From IMG/VR virus record IMGVR_UViG_3300032307_000109, positions 1-34,175 of that record: a stretch of 34,175 nt of DNA. The stretch is one strand, 5' to 3'. A program made the position numbers and the translations under genes. The stretch comes from a virus. This document shows positions 14,337-19,898 of this stretch, piece after piece. The notes beneath the pieces are model-generated. The model was not told the origin of the DNA. It searched no databases and saw only the letters and a program-made list of their open reading frames with translations. The first letter of the stretch is position 1. Each line of letters opens with the position of its first letter.

Positions 14337-14377
14337 TGCTTTCCTAAAAACTTGCTTGATCTGCTGTCTTGTAGGCT

Positions 14378-14614
14378 TCATCGCTGGCCCCTTGCTCGAA
14401 TAGCAGATTCGCATTGAGTAGCACCCCATTGAGCCATGCTTGTCATGTCCTTGCCAATATCAGCACAAACATTTGCACACGCATCTTTTTCAGCAGCCTC
14501 AACTTTTTCAGAAACATTAAAAATCAACATAGCAAGACGCTCGTCCACATCTTTAATTTGCACAACTTCTGCAATGGATTTTTCCAGTAATGGTGTCAAT
14601 TTTTCCCAATTCAT
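14378..14614 (-). CDS. Small hypothetical protein, 78 aa
   Basis: The protein is helical and acidic in the first part (MNWEKLTPLLEKSIAEVVQI), then carries KDACANVCADIGKDMTSMAQ and ends in AIRARGQR. The start overlaps the stop of the DUF1376 gene (ATGA). At its own stop another ATGA opens a 15-codon frame (14381-14334) whose TAG is the first three bases of box B. That mini frame may be meaningless. The function is unknown. Confidence 0.65.
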   Translation of the reverse strand: MNWEKLTPLLEKSIAEVVQIKDVDERLAMLIFNVSEKVEAAEKDACANVCADIGKDMTSMAQWGATQCESAIRARGQR

Positions 14615-15405
14615 TTCGCAATACTCCTACGCAATGCAGCCATTTTTTCAAGCTGCTCAAGTGATGGTGGAACTGCCTTTGATCGCTCTTGCTCAAGTTT
14701 GATAAGCACAGGGTCACGACCAGTGTGTTGGGCAGGGACTGTTGAACGGGCAACGTCAGCAGCTTGTTGGGCAAAGTTTGGTTTAGGCGCAATCCACTCA
14801 GCTTTAAGTCCTTGGCTTCCACGGGTACACCACTCAACCAAAAACTTTTCTAAAGGCCAATCCAGTTTGAAGGCTTCTTTCCTTGCGCCTTCAAGAACAG
14901 TCTGAGTAACAGCAGCCTTCTTTGACTTCCTGAGTGACAGCCAGTCTTGCCAAACTTGTTCAGAAACATCAAGTGGGCAAGCAACGACAGTTGCGCTCTC
15001 TCTCTTTGGTTTATGGTTATTGGTTAGTGGTTCTTGGTTAGGTGGCGCTTCGTCAACGACTGGTACACGGTTCGTGCTTTTATTCTTACGCTTCGCTTCT
15101 CTTTCAATAGCGATTCGTTTATTTGTGTCGGCGTTTGCATGGTAGTGAAGCAGCTCTTGAAGAATCCTGTCTTGCACATAACAGCCATCTTTGTCTAACA
15201 CAAAGAACCTGCTTAGAACAAATTTAACAGCTTCAATTTCAGCTTCAGTTGAAGCCCAAGTCCATTCAATGGCTTGTTCAAGTGTCGGAAATGTCTCACG
15301 GTCATAGCACGAATCAATAAGAAGCGTGTACGCTCCGTGCTGAAGCATTGTCAAACGACCAGTTTTTTTGGCATAGTCGCCAAGATTTCTCTTGTAATAG
15401 TGCAT
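14611..15405 (-). CDS. DUF1376 (YdaU-like) replication-associated protein
   Basis: The N-terminus (1-85) carries the DUF1376 pattern: YYKRNLGDYAKKTGRLTMLQ, HGAYTLLIDSCYDRE, and a helix ending FVLSRFFVL with DGCYVQDRI. A linker rich in N, P and K follows (100-140). The C-terminal part (VWQDWLSLRKSKKAAVTQTV, GSQGLKAEWI) resembles the end of phage replication-initiation or helicase-loading proteins. In phages this architecture usually stands where lambda O/P stand, so it is probably the replication initiator or loader, with host helicase and polymerase doing the synthesis. RBS GGAG lies eight bases before ATG 15405. Confidence 0.8.
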   Translation of the reverse strand: MHYYKRNLGDYAKKTGRLTMLQHGAYTLLIDSCYDRETFPTLEQAIEWTWASTEAEIEAVKFVLSRFFVLDKDGCYVQDRILQELLHYHANADTNKRIAIEREAKRKNKSTNRVPVVDEAPPNQEPLTNNHKPKRESATVVACPLDVSEQVWQDWLSLRKSKKAAVTQTVLEGARKEAFKLDWPLEKFLVEWCTRGSQGLKAEWIAPKPNFAQQAADVARSTVPAQHTGRDPVLIKLEQERSKAVPPSLEQLEKMAALRRSIAK

Positions 15406-15465
15406 TGAAGCAACTCCGCAAATCTCCCAGAAAGAAACGCTCGGCAGGTGGGGAGTTCACTTTTC

Positions 15466-15487
15466 GCTAGGCTCATGACTTCCTAGC
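15466..15487. other. Inverted repeat in the gap before the DUF1376 gene
   Basis: GCTAGG (15466-15471) and CCTAGC (15482-15487) are separated by ten bases, and the right arm continues into the palindrome CTAGCTAG. There is no T-run on either side, so a terminator is unlikely. It lies in the 105-base gap 15406-15510, the only sizeable gap in this operon, and could be an operator or part of a replication start. A GATA-N4-TATC palindrome (15501-15512) is next to it. Confidence 0.4.
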
Positions 15488-15510
15488 TAGCCGGGTTTCA
15501 GATAACTATA

Positions 15511-15732
15511 TCACTTTTTCGGCGGTCTGCCAAAGTATTGTTTAGTTCCATCGCCGTTGTCTTTTCGCAACACTGTCCACAGGTGATCTCGCTCAAGTCG
15601 AGCCAGCTTACTGTGAGGGCTTGTTGTCGGCAGGTAACTGGCGATCTCCGCTGCTGACGCTCCCTGTGACCTGGTTAACAGGTGTTTCAGACGAGCCATC
15701 TGGCCCACGGGTTTCTTGAACATTGTTAGCAT
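15511..15732 (-). CDS. Small winged-helix-like DNA-binding protein, 73 aa
   Basis: The ATG at 15732 has AAGGA seven bases upstream. The sequence QMARLKHLLTRSQGASAAEI then ASYLPTTSPHSKLARLERDH has the look of a winged-helix or replication-type HTH, followed by a strand-turn-strand (WTVLRKDNGDGTKQYFG) and a basic end (RPPKK). It overlaps the previous gene by 125 bases in another frame. A regulator role is inferred. Confidence 0.65.
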   Translation of the reverse strand: MLTMFKKPVGQMARLKHLLTRSQGASAAEIASYLPTTSPHSKLARLERDHLWTVLRKDNGDGTKQYFGRPPKK

Positions 15733-15823
15733 TTGACTTTCCTTTAGAAAAGATGGCTTCCCATCGGGTTGAAAAATCCTCTGCGGTGACAGAGAACGGT
15801 CTTGGCGAACTCCCTTTACTCAT
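15608..15823 (-). CDS. Small protein with SVTAEDFSTRWEAIF motif, 71 aa
   Basis: The start overlaps the preceding stop (ATGA). The first 35 residues (SKGSSPRPFSVTAEDFSTRW, EAIFSKGKS) resemble small phage proteins with an F-x-V-x-x-x-x-F/Y-x-x-x-W-x-x-I/A-F signature. The remainder is polar and probably disordered, and is read from the DNA that also encodes the start of 15511-15732. The function is unknown. Confidence 0.6.
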   Translation of the reverse strand: MSKGSSPRPFSVTAEDFSTRWEAIFSKGKSNANNVQETRGPDGSSETPVNQVTGSVSSGDRQLPADNKPSQ

Positions 15824-16011
15824 TTTGGTGATCTCTTAAATGTGCGTTGTTTTGGTGTGGCATGACCAACGTGCCAGAAATTACAGTGAGGGCAGCGATA
15901 TGCCTCCATTGGGCTGTCTCTACGGCGACCGACAATGACCAATGCAAGGTCTTTTGTCGGCAGCTTGTCTTTGCCTTCACATTGTGATTTAGCGTCTGTT
16001 TTGTATGTCAT
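15820..16011 (-). CDS. Zinc-ribbon-like small protein, 63 aa
   Basis: The C-terminal half has AYRCPHCNFWHVGHATP, a CxxC plus H-x-x-x-H arrangement that can bind zinc. The rest is basic (QCEGKDKLPTKD, QRTFKRSPK). Small proteins of this type are frequent in early phage regions. A nucleic-acid binding role is likely from the motif. Confidence 0.7.
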   Translation of the reverse strand: MTYKTDAKSQCEGKDKLPTKDLALVIVGRRRDSPMEAYRCPHCNFWHVGHATPKQRTFKRSPK

Positions 16012-16235
16012 GCTTCTCTAGCTTTCAGCATGGCGTTAGCCATTTCGTAGGAAAATCTTGCAATGTCTTCTTGGTCTGGGCTAGTTGTAGGCCAAGCCCC
16101 GCCAATCATTCCATTCATCGCCTTGGCTGCAAAGTAGTCGCGCAAGTCCATACCGTGTATTTCTTGGTTGTCTGACCAGCCATTGGTGTAAACAACGTGG
16201 TGCGGAAACGCTGGCCCACCTGTGTTTTTAATCAT
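16008..16235 (-). CDS. Small conserved-type phage protein with GMDLRDYFAAKAM motif, 75 aa
   Basis: The ATG at 16235 is chosen over a TTG at 16241. The protein starts MIKNTGGPAFPHHV and contains IHGMDLRDYFAAKAMNGMIG and IARFSYEMANAMLKARE. I recall this signature in many phages and prophages, with no known function. It is compact and helical at the end. Confidence 0.75.
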   Translation of the reverse strand: MIKNTGGPAFPHHVVYTNGWSDNQEIHGMDLRDYFAAKAMNGMIGGAWPTTSPDQEDIARFSYEMANAMLKAREA

Positions 16236-16237
16236 GC

Positions 16238-16624
16238 TCAAGCCCTCGAATAGACAATTACTTGAACGGGTGTGTTGTAGTTGCTTGGTCTGCCTTTGTT
16301 GTAAACAGCAGCCAGCTCAGATTTGGTGAACACACCCTTGGCGATAGACAGATCAAACGCATTGCCACGGCTCTTAGGTGTTCCGTCTTCCCATGTGCTT
16401 GGGGTCTCGACTGGAATTTCCTTGCCTGTCACGGTGTAAAAAACCACACTTCTTTTGGTTTTGTCAAAGGCTACATGAGACTGAGCAATCACTCCATCAC
16501 GCAGCAATTCATCACGAATCATGGTTGTAGATACAGACCAGTTGCCTAGCTTGCTGATCTGGCGGTGCGACTTGCCCTTCATTGTTTCTTCAATGTACCG
16601 CTGCTTATCGTGTAATTTGCTCAA
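16238..16624 (-). CDS. Helix-turn-helix protein, 128 aa
   Basis: The start is TTG at 16624 with AGGAG eight bases upstream; no ATG is available at that point. Residues 5-45 (QRYIEETMKGKSHRQISKLG, STTMIRDELLRDGVIAQ) look like a helix-turn-helix or winged helix. The C-terminal part (FDLSIAKGVFTKSELAAVYN) could be a second helical domain. It is an early-operon regulator candidate and a possible binder of the repeated box. Confidence 0.65.
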   Translation of the reverse strand: MSKLHDKQRYIEETMKGKSHRQISKLGNWSVSTTMIRDELLRDGVIAQSHVAFDKTKRSVVFYTVTGKEIPVETPSTWEDGTPKSRGNAFDLSIAKGVFTKSELAAVYNKGRPSNYNTPVQVIVYSRA

Positions 16625-16784
16625 TGTAGATTCTCCTGTTGAAAAGTTGTTCTAAGCTGGCGACCAGGAGAGCCTTTGTAGCGGCCTCCACATCTTCAGG
16701 CTCTGTGTATTGAACCACCAGCGAGGTTGCGTAGTCTAGCAAGGGCTGAATGTTCAAAATTTCATGTTGTTCATGTGTGTTCAT
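16605..16784 (-). CDS. 59-residue acidic helical protein, first gene of the leftward block
   Basis: The ATG at 16784 opens a frame reading MNTHEQHEILNIQPLLDYAT, then EPEDVEAATKALLVASLEQL, and ends RRIYIEQITR. It is the first gene left of the divergent gap holding module C and overlaps the next gene by 20 bases. No good SD precedes it. The function is unknown. Confidence 0.5.
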   Translation of the reverse strand: MNTHEQHEILNIQPLLDYATSLVVQYTEPEDVEAATKALLVASLEQLFNRRIYIEQITR

Positions 16785-16820
16785 GCCGCAAAGATTACAC
16801 GAAAAAAAAGTGTCGTCTAT

Positions 16821-16864
16821 TAGGGTTTGTACCTATACACAACCGCTTTTTATGGGTTAACAAT
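16821..16864 (+). promoter_or_regulatory. Promoter module C (16-base box plus -10) for the 16891 gene
   Basis: The box TAGGGTTTGTACCTAT (16821-16836) is followed after 22 bases by AACAAT (16859-16864), within GTTAACAATAGAG, which shares ACAATAGAG with module A. The ATG is 26 bases further, preceded by TCAACAACTTAGGAG. No -35 hexamer is visible. It lies in the divergent gap and may also act on the leftward gene at 16784. Confidence 0.75.
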
Positions 16865-16890
16865 AGAGGCTCAACAACTTAGGAGTAATG

Positions 16891-17046
16891 ATGGAAATCC
16901 AATTCACCAAGCAAGAAGTCGAGAAAATCCTGCTCGATTACGTCAACAAGATGATTGAGGGCTACGGCTTTAACAACGTCACTGGAGGCTCATACCGTGA
17001 GCTACCACCCACAGTAAAGTTGAACAAAGTGGAGGAGGCAGAATGA
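16891..17046 (+). CDS. 51-residue protein, first gene of the rightward recombination block
   Basis: Two ATGs stand in tandem (16888 and 16891); the second has GGAG five bases upstream and is preferred. The protein reads MEIQFTKQEVEKILLDYVNK and continues MIEGYGFNNVTGGSYRELPP, ending KVEEAE. It is short, helical and acidic at the end. The function is unknown. Confidence 0.65.
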   Translation: MEIQFTKQEVEKILLDYVNKMIEGYGFNNVTGGSYRELPPTVKLNKVEEAE

Positions 17047-17198
17047 ACACAGCTTTCCTCAAGCGAGTCCGCAGGTTGTATTGTGTGGATGGTGTGCCAG
17101 CGCACATTCAACGTCATAACTGCCGCCAGTGGGTCAAGTCGATCCGCTTCCTTGGTGACAAGTGGTTGCTTGCAAAACAGATCGAGAGAACACAATGA
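17043..17198 (+). CDS. 51-residue basic protein
   Basis: It overlaps both neighbours by ATGA. The sequence is highly basic: MNTAFLKRVRRLYCVDGVPA, then HIQRHNCRQWVKSIRFLGDK and a helix ending QIERTQ. C and H residues (C14, H21, H25, C27) could bind metal. A nucleic-acid role with the ERF gene downstream is plausible. Confidence 0.6.
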   Translation: MNTAFLKRVRRLYCVDGVPAHIQRHNCRQWVKSIRFLGDKWLLAKQIERTQ

Positions 17199-17803
17199 AC
17201 GTCTATCAAAAACTCAATGCTGCTCGGGCTAAGTTCCACAGTATCGAACTCAAGAAGTCAGGCCACAACAAGTTTGCTGGTTACAAATACTTTGAACTTG
17301 CTGACTTCATTATCCCTGCTTTGGAAATCTTCAAAGAGCATGGTCTGACAGGCATCATCAGCTTTGGCAAGGAAACTGCTGATCTGCGGATCATCAACAA
17401 CGAAAATCCAGAGGAGGTGATTGTCATTGAGTCACCCATGTCCAGCGCAGCTTTAAAGGGCTGTCACGAGGTGCAAAACCTTGGGGCAGTGCAGACATAC
17501 CTGCGCCGTTATTTGTGGGTTGCAGCCCTCGAAATCGTTGAGCATGACGCTATTGATTCAGCGCCAGCAAAAGAGAAGGTTATCATCACTCCCTCACAGG
17601 GTATTGCAGACTCTATTCCTCAAGAGGAAATGCAGTACCTTCAAGAATTGGCGGTCGAGTTGATCGCTGATGTAGCTGAAGGCAATCCAAAGCAAGCCCT
17701 TGAAAGACTTGATTCGGAAAACCTAGAGGCTGACCAAAAGGTTGCATTGTGGTCACTGCTTGACAGCAAGACCCGTTCGGCAATCAAAAAAGCAAAGGAA
17801 TGA
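17195..17803 (+). CDS. erf: ERF-family single-strand annealing recombinase
   Basis: The ATG at 17195 overlaps the previous stop; an upstream start at 17162 would intrude into the gene before. The 202 residues show the ERF core: MNVYQKLNAARAKFHSIELK, then GHNKFAGYKYFELADFIIP (24-42), and QNLGAVQTYLRRYLWVAALE (94-113). P22 Erf-type proteins form rings that anneal complementary single strands, promoting circularisation and recombination of phage DNA. The C-terminal part (about 135-202) is acidic and helical as usual. The SSB-like gene follows, forming a natural pair. Confidence 0.9.
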   Translation: MNVYQKLNAARAKFHSIELKKSGHNKFAGYKYFELADFIIPALEIFKEHGLTGIISFGKETADLRIINNENPEEVIVIESPMSSAALKGCHEVQNLGAVQTYLRRYLWVAALEIVEHDAIDSAPAKEKVIITPSQGIADSIPQEEMQYLQELAVELIADVAEGNPKQALERLDSENLEADQKVALWSLLDSKTRSAIKKAKE

Positions 17804-17805
17804 AA

Positions 17806-18057
17806 ATGCAATACGACAACAGCAACCGAGGCGCACTCTTCAAAAATGAAGAAAAGACGCAAGACAACTTTCCAGACTACAAGGGCAGTATCAACGTCAA
17901 TGGAGTTGACTTGTGGATTTCTGGATGGCTTAAAACAAGCGAGAAGACGGGTAAAAAGTTCATGAGCCTGTCTGTCAAGCCTAAAGACGCAGCCCCCGTT
18001 AAAAAGGCTTCTAAGCCTTCCAGCGGGTTTGATGATGTGGACGATTGCCCCTTCTAA
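17806..18057 (+). CDS. SSB-like small single-strand DNA binding protein, 83 aa
   Basis: The ATG at 17806 is six bases from AAGGA; the ATG at 17800 overlaps the ERF stop but is too near this site. The protein reads MQYDNSNRGALFKNEEKTQD, then GSINVNGVDLWISGWLKTSE and KFMSLSVKPKD. A beta-rich core is followed by a flexible S/P/K linker and ends DDVDDCPF, like the acidic tail of bacterial SSB (DDxPF). This supports ssDNA binding beside ERF. It is shorter than host SSB. Confidence 0.65.
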   Translation: MQYDNSNRGALFKNEEKTQDNFPDYKGSINVNGVDLWISGWLKTSEKTGKKFMSLSVKPKDAAPVKKASKPSSGFDDVDDCPF

Positions 18058-18066
18058 GGAGACAAC

Positions 18067-18216
18067 ATGAAAAAAGTATTCGCAGCCATCGCACTGGCAA
18101 CAGCCGCCACAGCAGTTTGGGCATCTTGCACCACCCACACAGTTATGTCTGGCGGTCGCATTGTGACTTGCACAACCTGTTGCAATTTTGGAAACTGTGT
18201 AACTAACTGCTTCTGA
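18067..18216 (+). CDS. Secreted cysteine-rich peptide, 49 aa
   Basis: AAGGAG stands five bases before ATG 18067. Residues 1-19 form a clear signal peptide (MKKVFAAIALATAATAVWA) with an A-type cleavage site. The mature 30 residues hold six cysteines (C21, C35, C38, C39, C44, C48) in CTTCCNFGNCVTNCF, which could form three disulfides in the periplasm. There is no lipobox. Its place in an early block suggests host-envelope action such as superinfection exclusion, but this is an inference. Confidence 0.75.
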   Translation: MKKVFAAIALATAATAVWASCTTHTVMSGGRIVTCTTCCNFGNCVTNCF

Positions 18217-18242
18217 TTTCTGGCTGAAAGCGGATGCTGTGT

Positions 18243-18258
18243 CCCGCGCCATTGCGGG
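18243..18258 (+). other. Short RNA hairpin in the 18217-18327 gap
   Basis: CCCGC (18243-18247) pairs with GCGGG (18254-18258) around a six-base loop, and CGGCT-N5-AGCCG follows shortly after. No T-run follows, so neither is a clear terminator. Nothing else is seen in this 111-base gap. Confidence 0.4.
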
Positions 18259-18303
18259 TATGGCGGCGGCTAATTAAGCCGTTCACAGACGCAGCGAGTA
18301 GGC

Positions 18304-18323
18304 CAATCTTTTAACCTAGAGAA
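18304..18323 (+). repeat. Leader/RBS direct repeat, copy 1
   Basis: This 20-base stretch matches 18593-18612 at 18 of 20 positions and ends in the ribosome binding site before the ATG at 18328. Both copies have the form CAAT-T-rich-AACCT-GAGAA. Confidence 0.7.
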
Positions 18324-18327
18324 TCAG

Positions 18328-18393
18328 ATGGACGATCTAGTAAACCTTCAACAAAATCATGCGTTGGAAAACAAACAAAACAAGCCCTCCTAA
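18328..18393 (+). CDS. 21-codon leader-type open frame
   Basis: The ATG at 18328 is placed behind the repeated leader (AGAGAA four bases upstream). The peptide MDDLVNLQQNHALENKQNKP ends within the next gene, whose ATG at 18359 has no good SD of its own. It could be a coupling leader peptide for 18359-18565. Real translation is uncertain. Confidence 0.35.
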   Translation: MDDLVNLQQNHALENKQNKPS

Positions 18394-18565
18394 GGGCGAA
18401 GACAAGCGGGTTCGCTATGTCTTCGCATGGAAGCCTACGGAGGTGGGCAAGTACACTGTCTGGCTAGAGCGATACGCGGTCGAGGAGTCCTTCTTCCAGC
18501 CTGCGGGTGGAAACCCTGGTTGGTGGTTCCATACAGGGACTTACACGCTCGATTACTACTGCTGA
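18359..18565 (+). CDS. Small aromatic-rich protein, 68 aa
   Basis: The protein reads MRWKTNKTSPPKGEDKRVRY, then FAWKPTEVGKYTVWLERYAV and GGNPGWWFHTGTYTLDYYC. It is rich in W, Y and T with a beta-sheet pattern, as in small phage proteins I recall with 'FAWKPTxV...WLExY'. It is probably translated by coupling to the 21-codon frame. The function is unknown. Confidence 0.65.
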   Translation: MRWKTNKTSPPKGEDKRVRYVFAWKPTEVGKYTVWLERYAVEESFFQPAGGNPGWWFHTGTYTLDYYC

Positions 18566-18592
18566 CCGCTAGACAAAACATCTAAGCAACAA

Positions 18593-18612
18593 CAATTTTT
18601 TAACCTGGAGAA
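18593..18612 (+). repeat. Leader/RBS direct repeat, copy 2
   Basis: This is the second copy, ending three bases before the ATG at 18616 with GGAG. Sharing of leader and ribosome site suggests copying of an expression cassette or co-regulation at translation level. Confidence 0.7.
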
Positions 18613-18615
18613 AAC

Positions 18616-18777
18616 ATGACTTTTAATCTTGAACCCAATGAAGCCGCTTTTATCGTCCGAGTTTTGGGACAGCTTCCAACAGAATCAGGCGCATATCCCT
18701 TGCACGTTAAACTTGTTCAGCAGTTCAAAGAGCAAGAAAACGAACAAGAGGTGATGGAAGTCGGAGGAACTGACTAA
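18616..18777 (+). CDS. 53-residue protein before the MazG-like gene
   Basis: GGAG lies eight bases before ATG 18616. The protein reads MTFNLEPNEAAFIVRVLGQL, then PTESGAYPLHVKLVQQFKEQ, with an acidic end. It resembles small phage proteins with NEAxxIxxxLGxLPxxxxxxxLxxKL. Its stop overlaps the next ATG (TAATG). Confidence 0.7.
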   Translation: MTFNLEPNEAAFIVRVLGQLPTESGAYPLHVKLVQQFKEQENEQEVMEVGGTD

Positions 18778-19091
18778 TGAAAGAAACCCAATCCTTTGAT
18801 ATGACCCAATTACAGGTCATTCGCTGGTCTGAACCCAGAGGCATCTACAAACACGGAACAGCACTAGGACAAGCCAGCAAGACGCTAGAGGAAGCCTGTG
18901 AATTGCTGATTGCTGTTGCAAAAAACAACAGGGCAGAAATACGTGATGCCATTGGTGATGTGATGGTTACGCTGGTTAACGTAGGCGTATTAACCGATAA
19001 CGATCCTTGTCAGTGCTTTTATGAGGCTTACAAAACCATAGAACCGAGGCAAGGCTACATGAATGAAGATGGCATTTTTGTTAAACAATGA
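18777..19091 (+). CDS. MazG-like nucleotide pyrophosphohydrolase
   Basis: The 104 residues contain LGQASKTLEEACELLIAV with the EExxE acids (E38, E39, E42) and NRAEIRDAIGDVMVTLVNV with E54, D57 and D61. This ExxE-ExxD arrangement coordinates Mg in the all-alpha NTP pyrophosphohydrolases (MazG/dUTPase-like). Phage versions may trim non-canonical nucleotides or alter the (p)ppGpp response. It lies in a chain of 1-4 base overlaps. Confidence 0.8.
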   Translation: MKETQSFDMTQLQVIRWSEPRGIYKHGTALGQASKTLEEACELLIAVAKNNRAEIRDAIGDVMVTLVNVGVLTDNDPCQCFYEAYKTIEPRQGYMNEDGIFVKQ

Positions 19092-19312
19092 TTGATCCAG
19101 ACGTAATCAGGTGCGACCCTGAATATCCAGATCACTATTGTTGGAATTGCCGCAGATTTATCAAGCACCCTCAACAAGTGCTTAACGAGCGTACATCAGT
19201 GGTGACAGTAGAAACAAGCAGGTCAGAAGCCTGTATGTATATGCCAATCACACTGCAAGGACAGCGCGGTAGCGCCTCTCCCGGTCTTCAAGGCCGATCG
19301 TTCCACCGTTGA
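19088..19312 (+). CDS. Small zinc-finger-like protein, 74 aa
   Basis: The start overlaps the MazG-like stop (ATGA). The protein has CDPEYPDHYCWNCRRFIKH with candidate metal ligands (C9, H16, C18, C21) and a later EACMYM. Its last 65 bases run over the 3' end of the opposite endolysin gene, so the C-terminus (from about residue 54) may be non-conserved. Confidence 0.6.
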   Translation: MIDPDVIRCDPEYPDHYCWNCRRFIKHPQQVLNERTSVVTVETSRSEACMYMPITLQGQRGSASPGLQGRSFHR

Positions 19313-19898
19313 TTTTTTTGGTTAGTGCAACAAAATCACCAGACTCAGCCAAGGGGCCGCATTTGTTTGTATGCCAGAACCAGGCTGCTGACAGTGCGGC
19401 GTCCTTTGGTTTGAGCAGAAGGTCAGGGTCTGCCACCAAGTCAACACCGATAGCCGAACCACAGCGGGTGTAATTGTCTTTGCCTGTCAGTTGTTTAAGA
19501 CCACGGCCACGATATTTCCAGCCTTCACCAGACTCAAGTGGCCCATTACCCATGCGGCCAGAGTAAACAGTATTGGCGATAAGTTCAGGCTTGCGATGCA
19601 GGGCAAGAGCGAACTTGTTTGGTTGGTTCTTCCCGTCTTTCTTCACTGGCTTTCCATCAGGGCCAAGAATCGCAAACCTCTTAGGCCAAACCACGGACAT
19701 TGTGGCTGCTGAGTAGTTCAGGTTTTCTTCCAGCATTGTGAACCCACCAGATTCATGGGCGCACTGAGCGATAAACGCAGCCTCTTGATTCTTGGTGTTG
19801 ATTTGGTAGCGGTCACAAGCTTGCTGGACAAAAGGAAGCCATACTTCAGCCACATTAGCCTTCACGCCAGCAGCGACCAACTTGTCCAGCGTAATCAT
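19248..19898 (-). CDS. Endolysin, glycoside hydrolase family 19 (chitinase-like lysozyme)
   Basis: The 216-residue enzyme cuts peptidoglycan glycan strands to release phage. Key parts are FIAQCAHESGGFTMLEENLN (42-61), with the catalytic acid E49 and a second acid near E58, and WKYRGRGLKQLTGKDNY (127-143), the substrate groove of GH19. No signal peptide is seen, so it depends on a holin. Its ATG overlaps the stop of the holin gene (ATGA). Length is normal for phage GH19 endolysins. Confidence 0.92.
   Translation of the reverse strand: MITLDKLVAAGVKANVAEVWLPFVQQACDRYQINTKNQEAAFIAQCAHESGGFTMLEENLNYSAATMSVVWPKRFAILGPDGKPVKKDGKNQPNKFALALHRKPELIANTVYSGRMGNGPLESGEGWKYRGRGLKQLTGKDNYTRCGSAIGVDLVADPDLLLKPKDAALSAAWFWHTNKCGPLAESGDFVALTKKINGGTIGLEDRERRYRAVLAV

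Noticed and set aside
15406-15510. Origin of replication in the gap next to the DUF1376 gene
   Set aside because: The gap has inverted repeats but no iterons or AT-rich unwinding segment clear enough to claim an origin.
17162-17194. Upstream start for the ERF gene
   Set aside because: It would lie within the 51-residue gene before it; the ATGA-coupled ATG at 17195 matches the family N-terminus.
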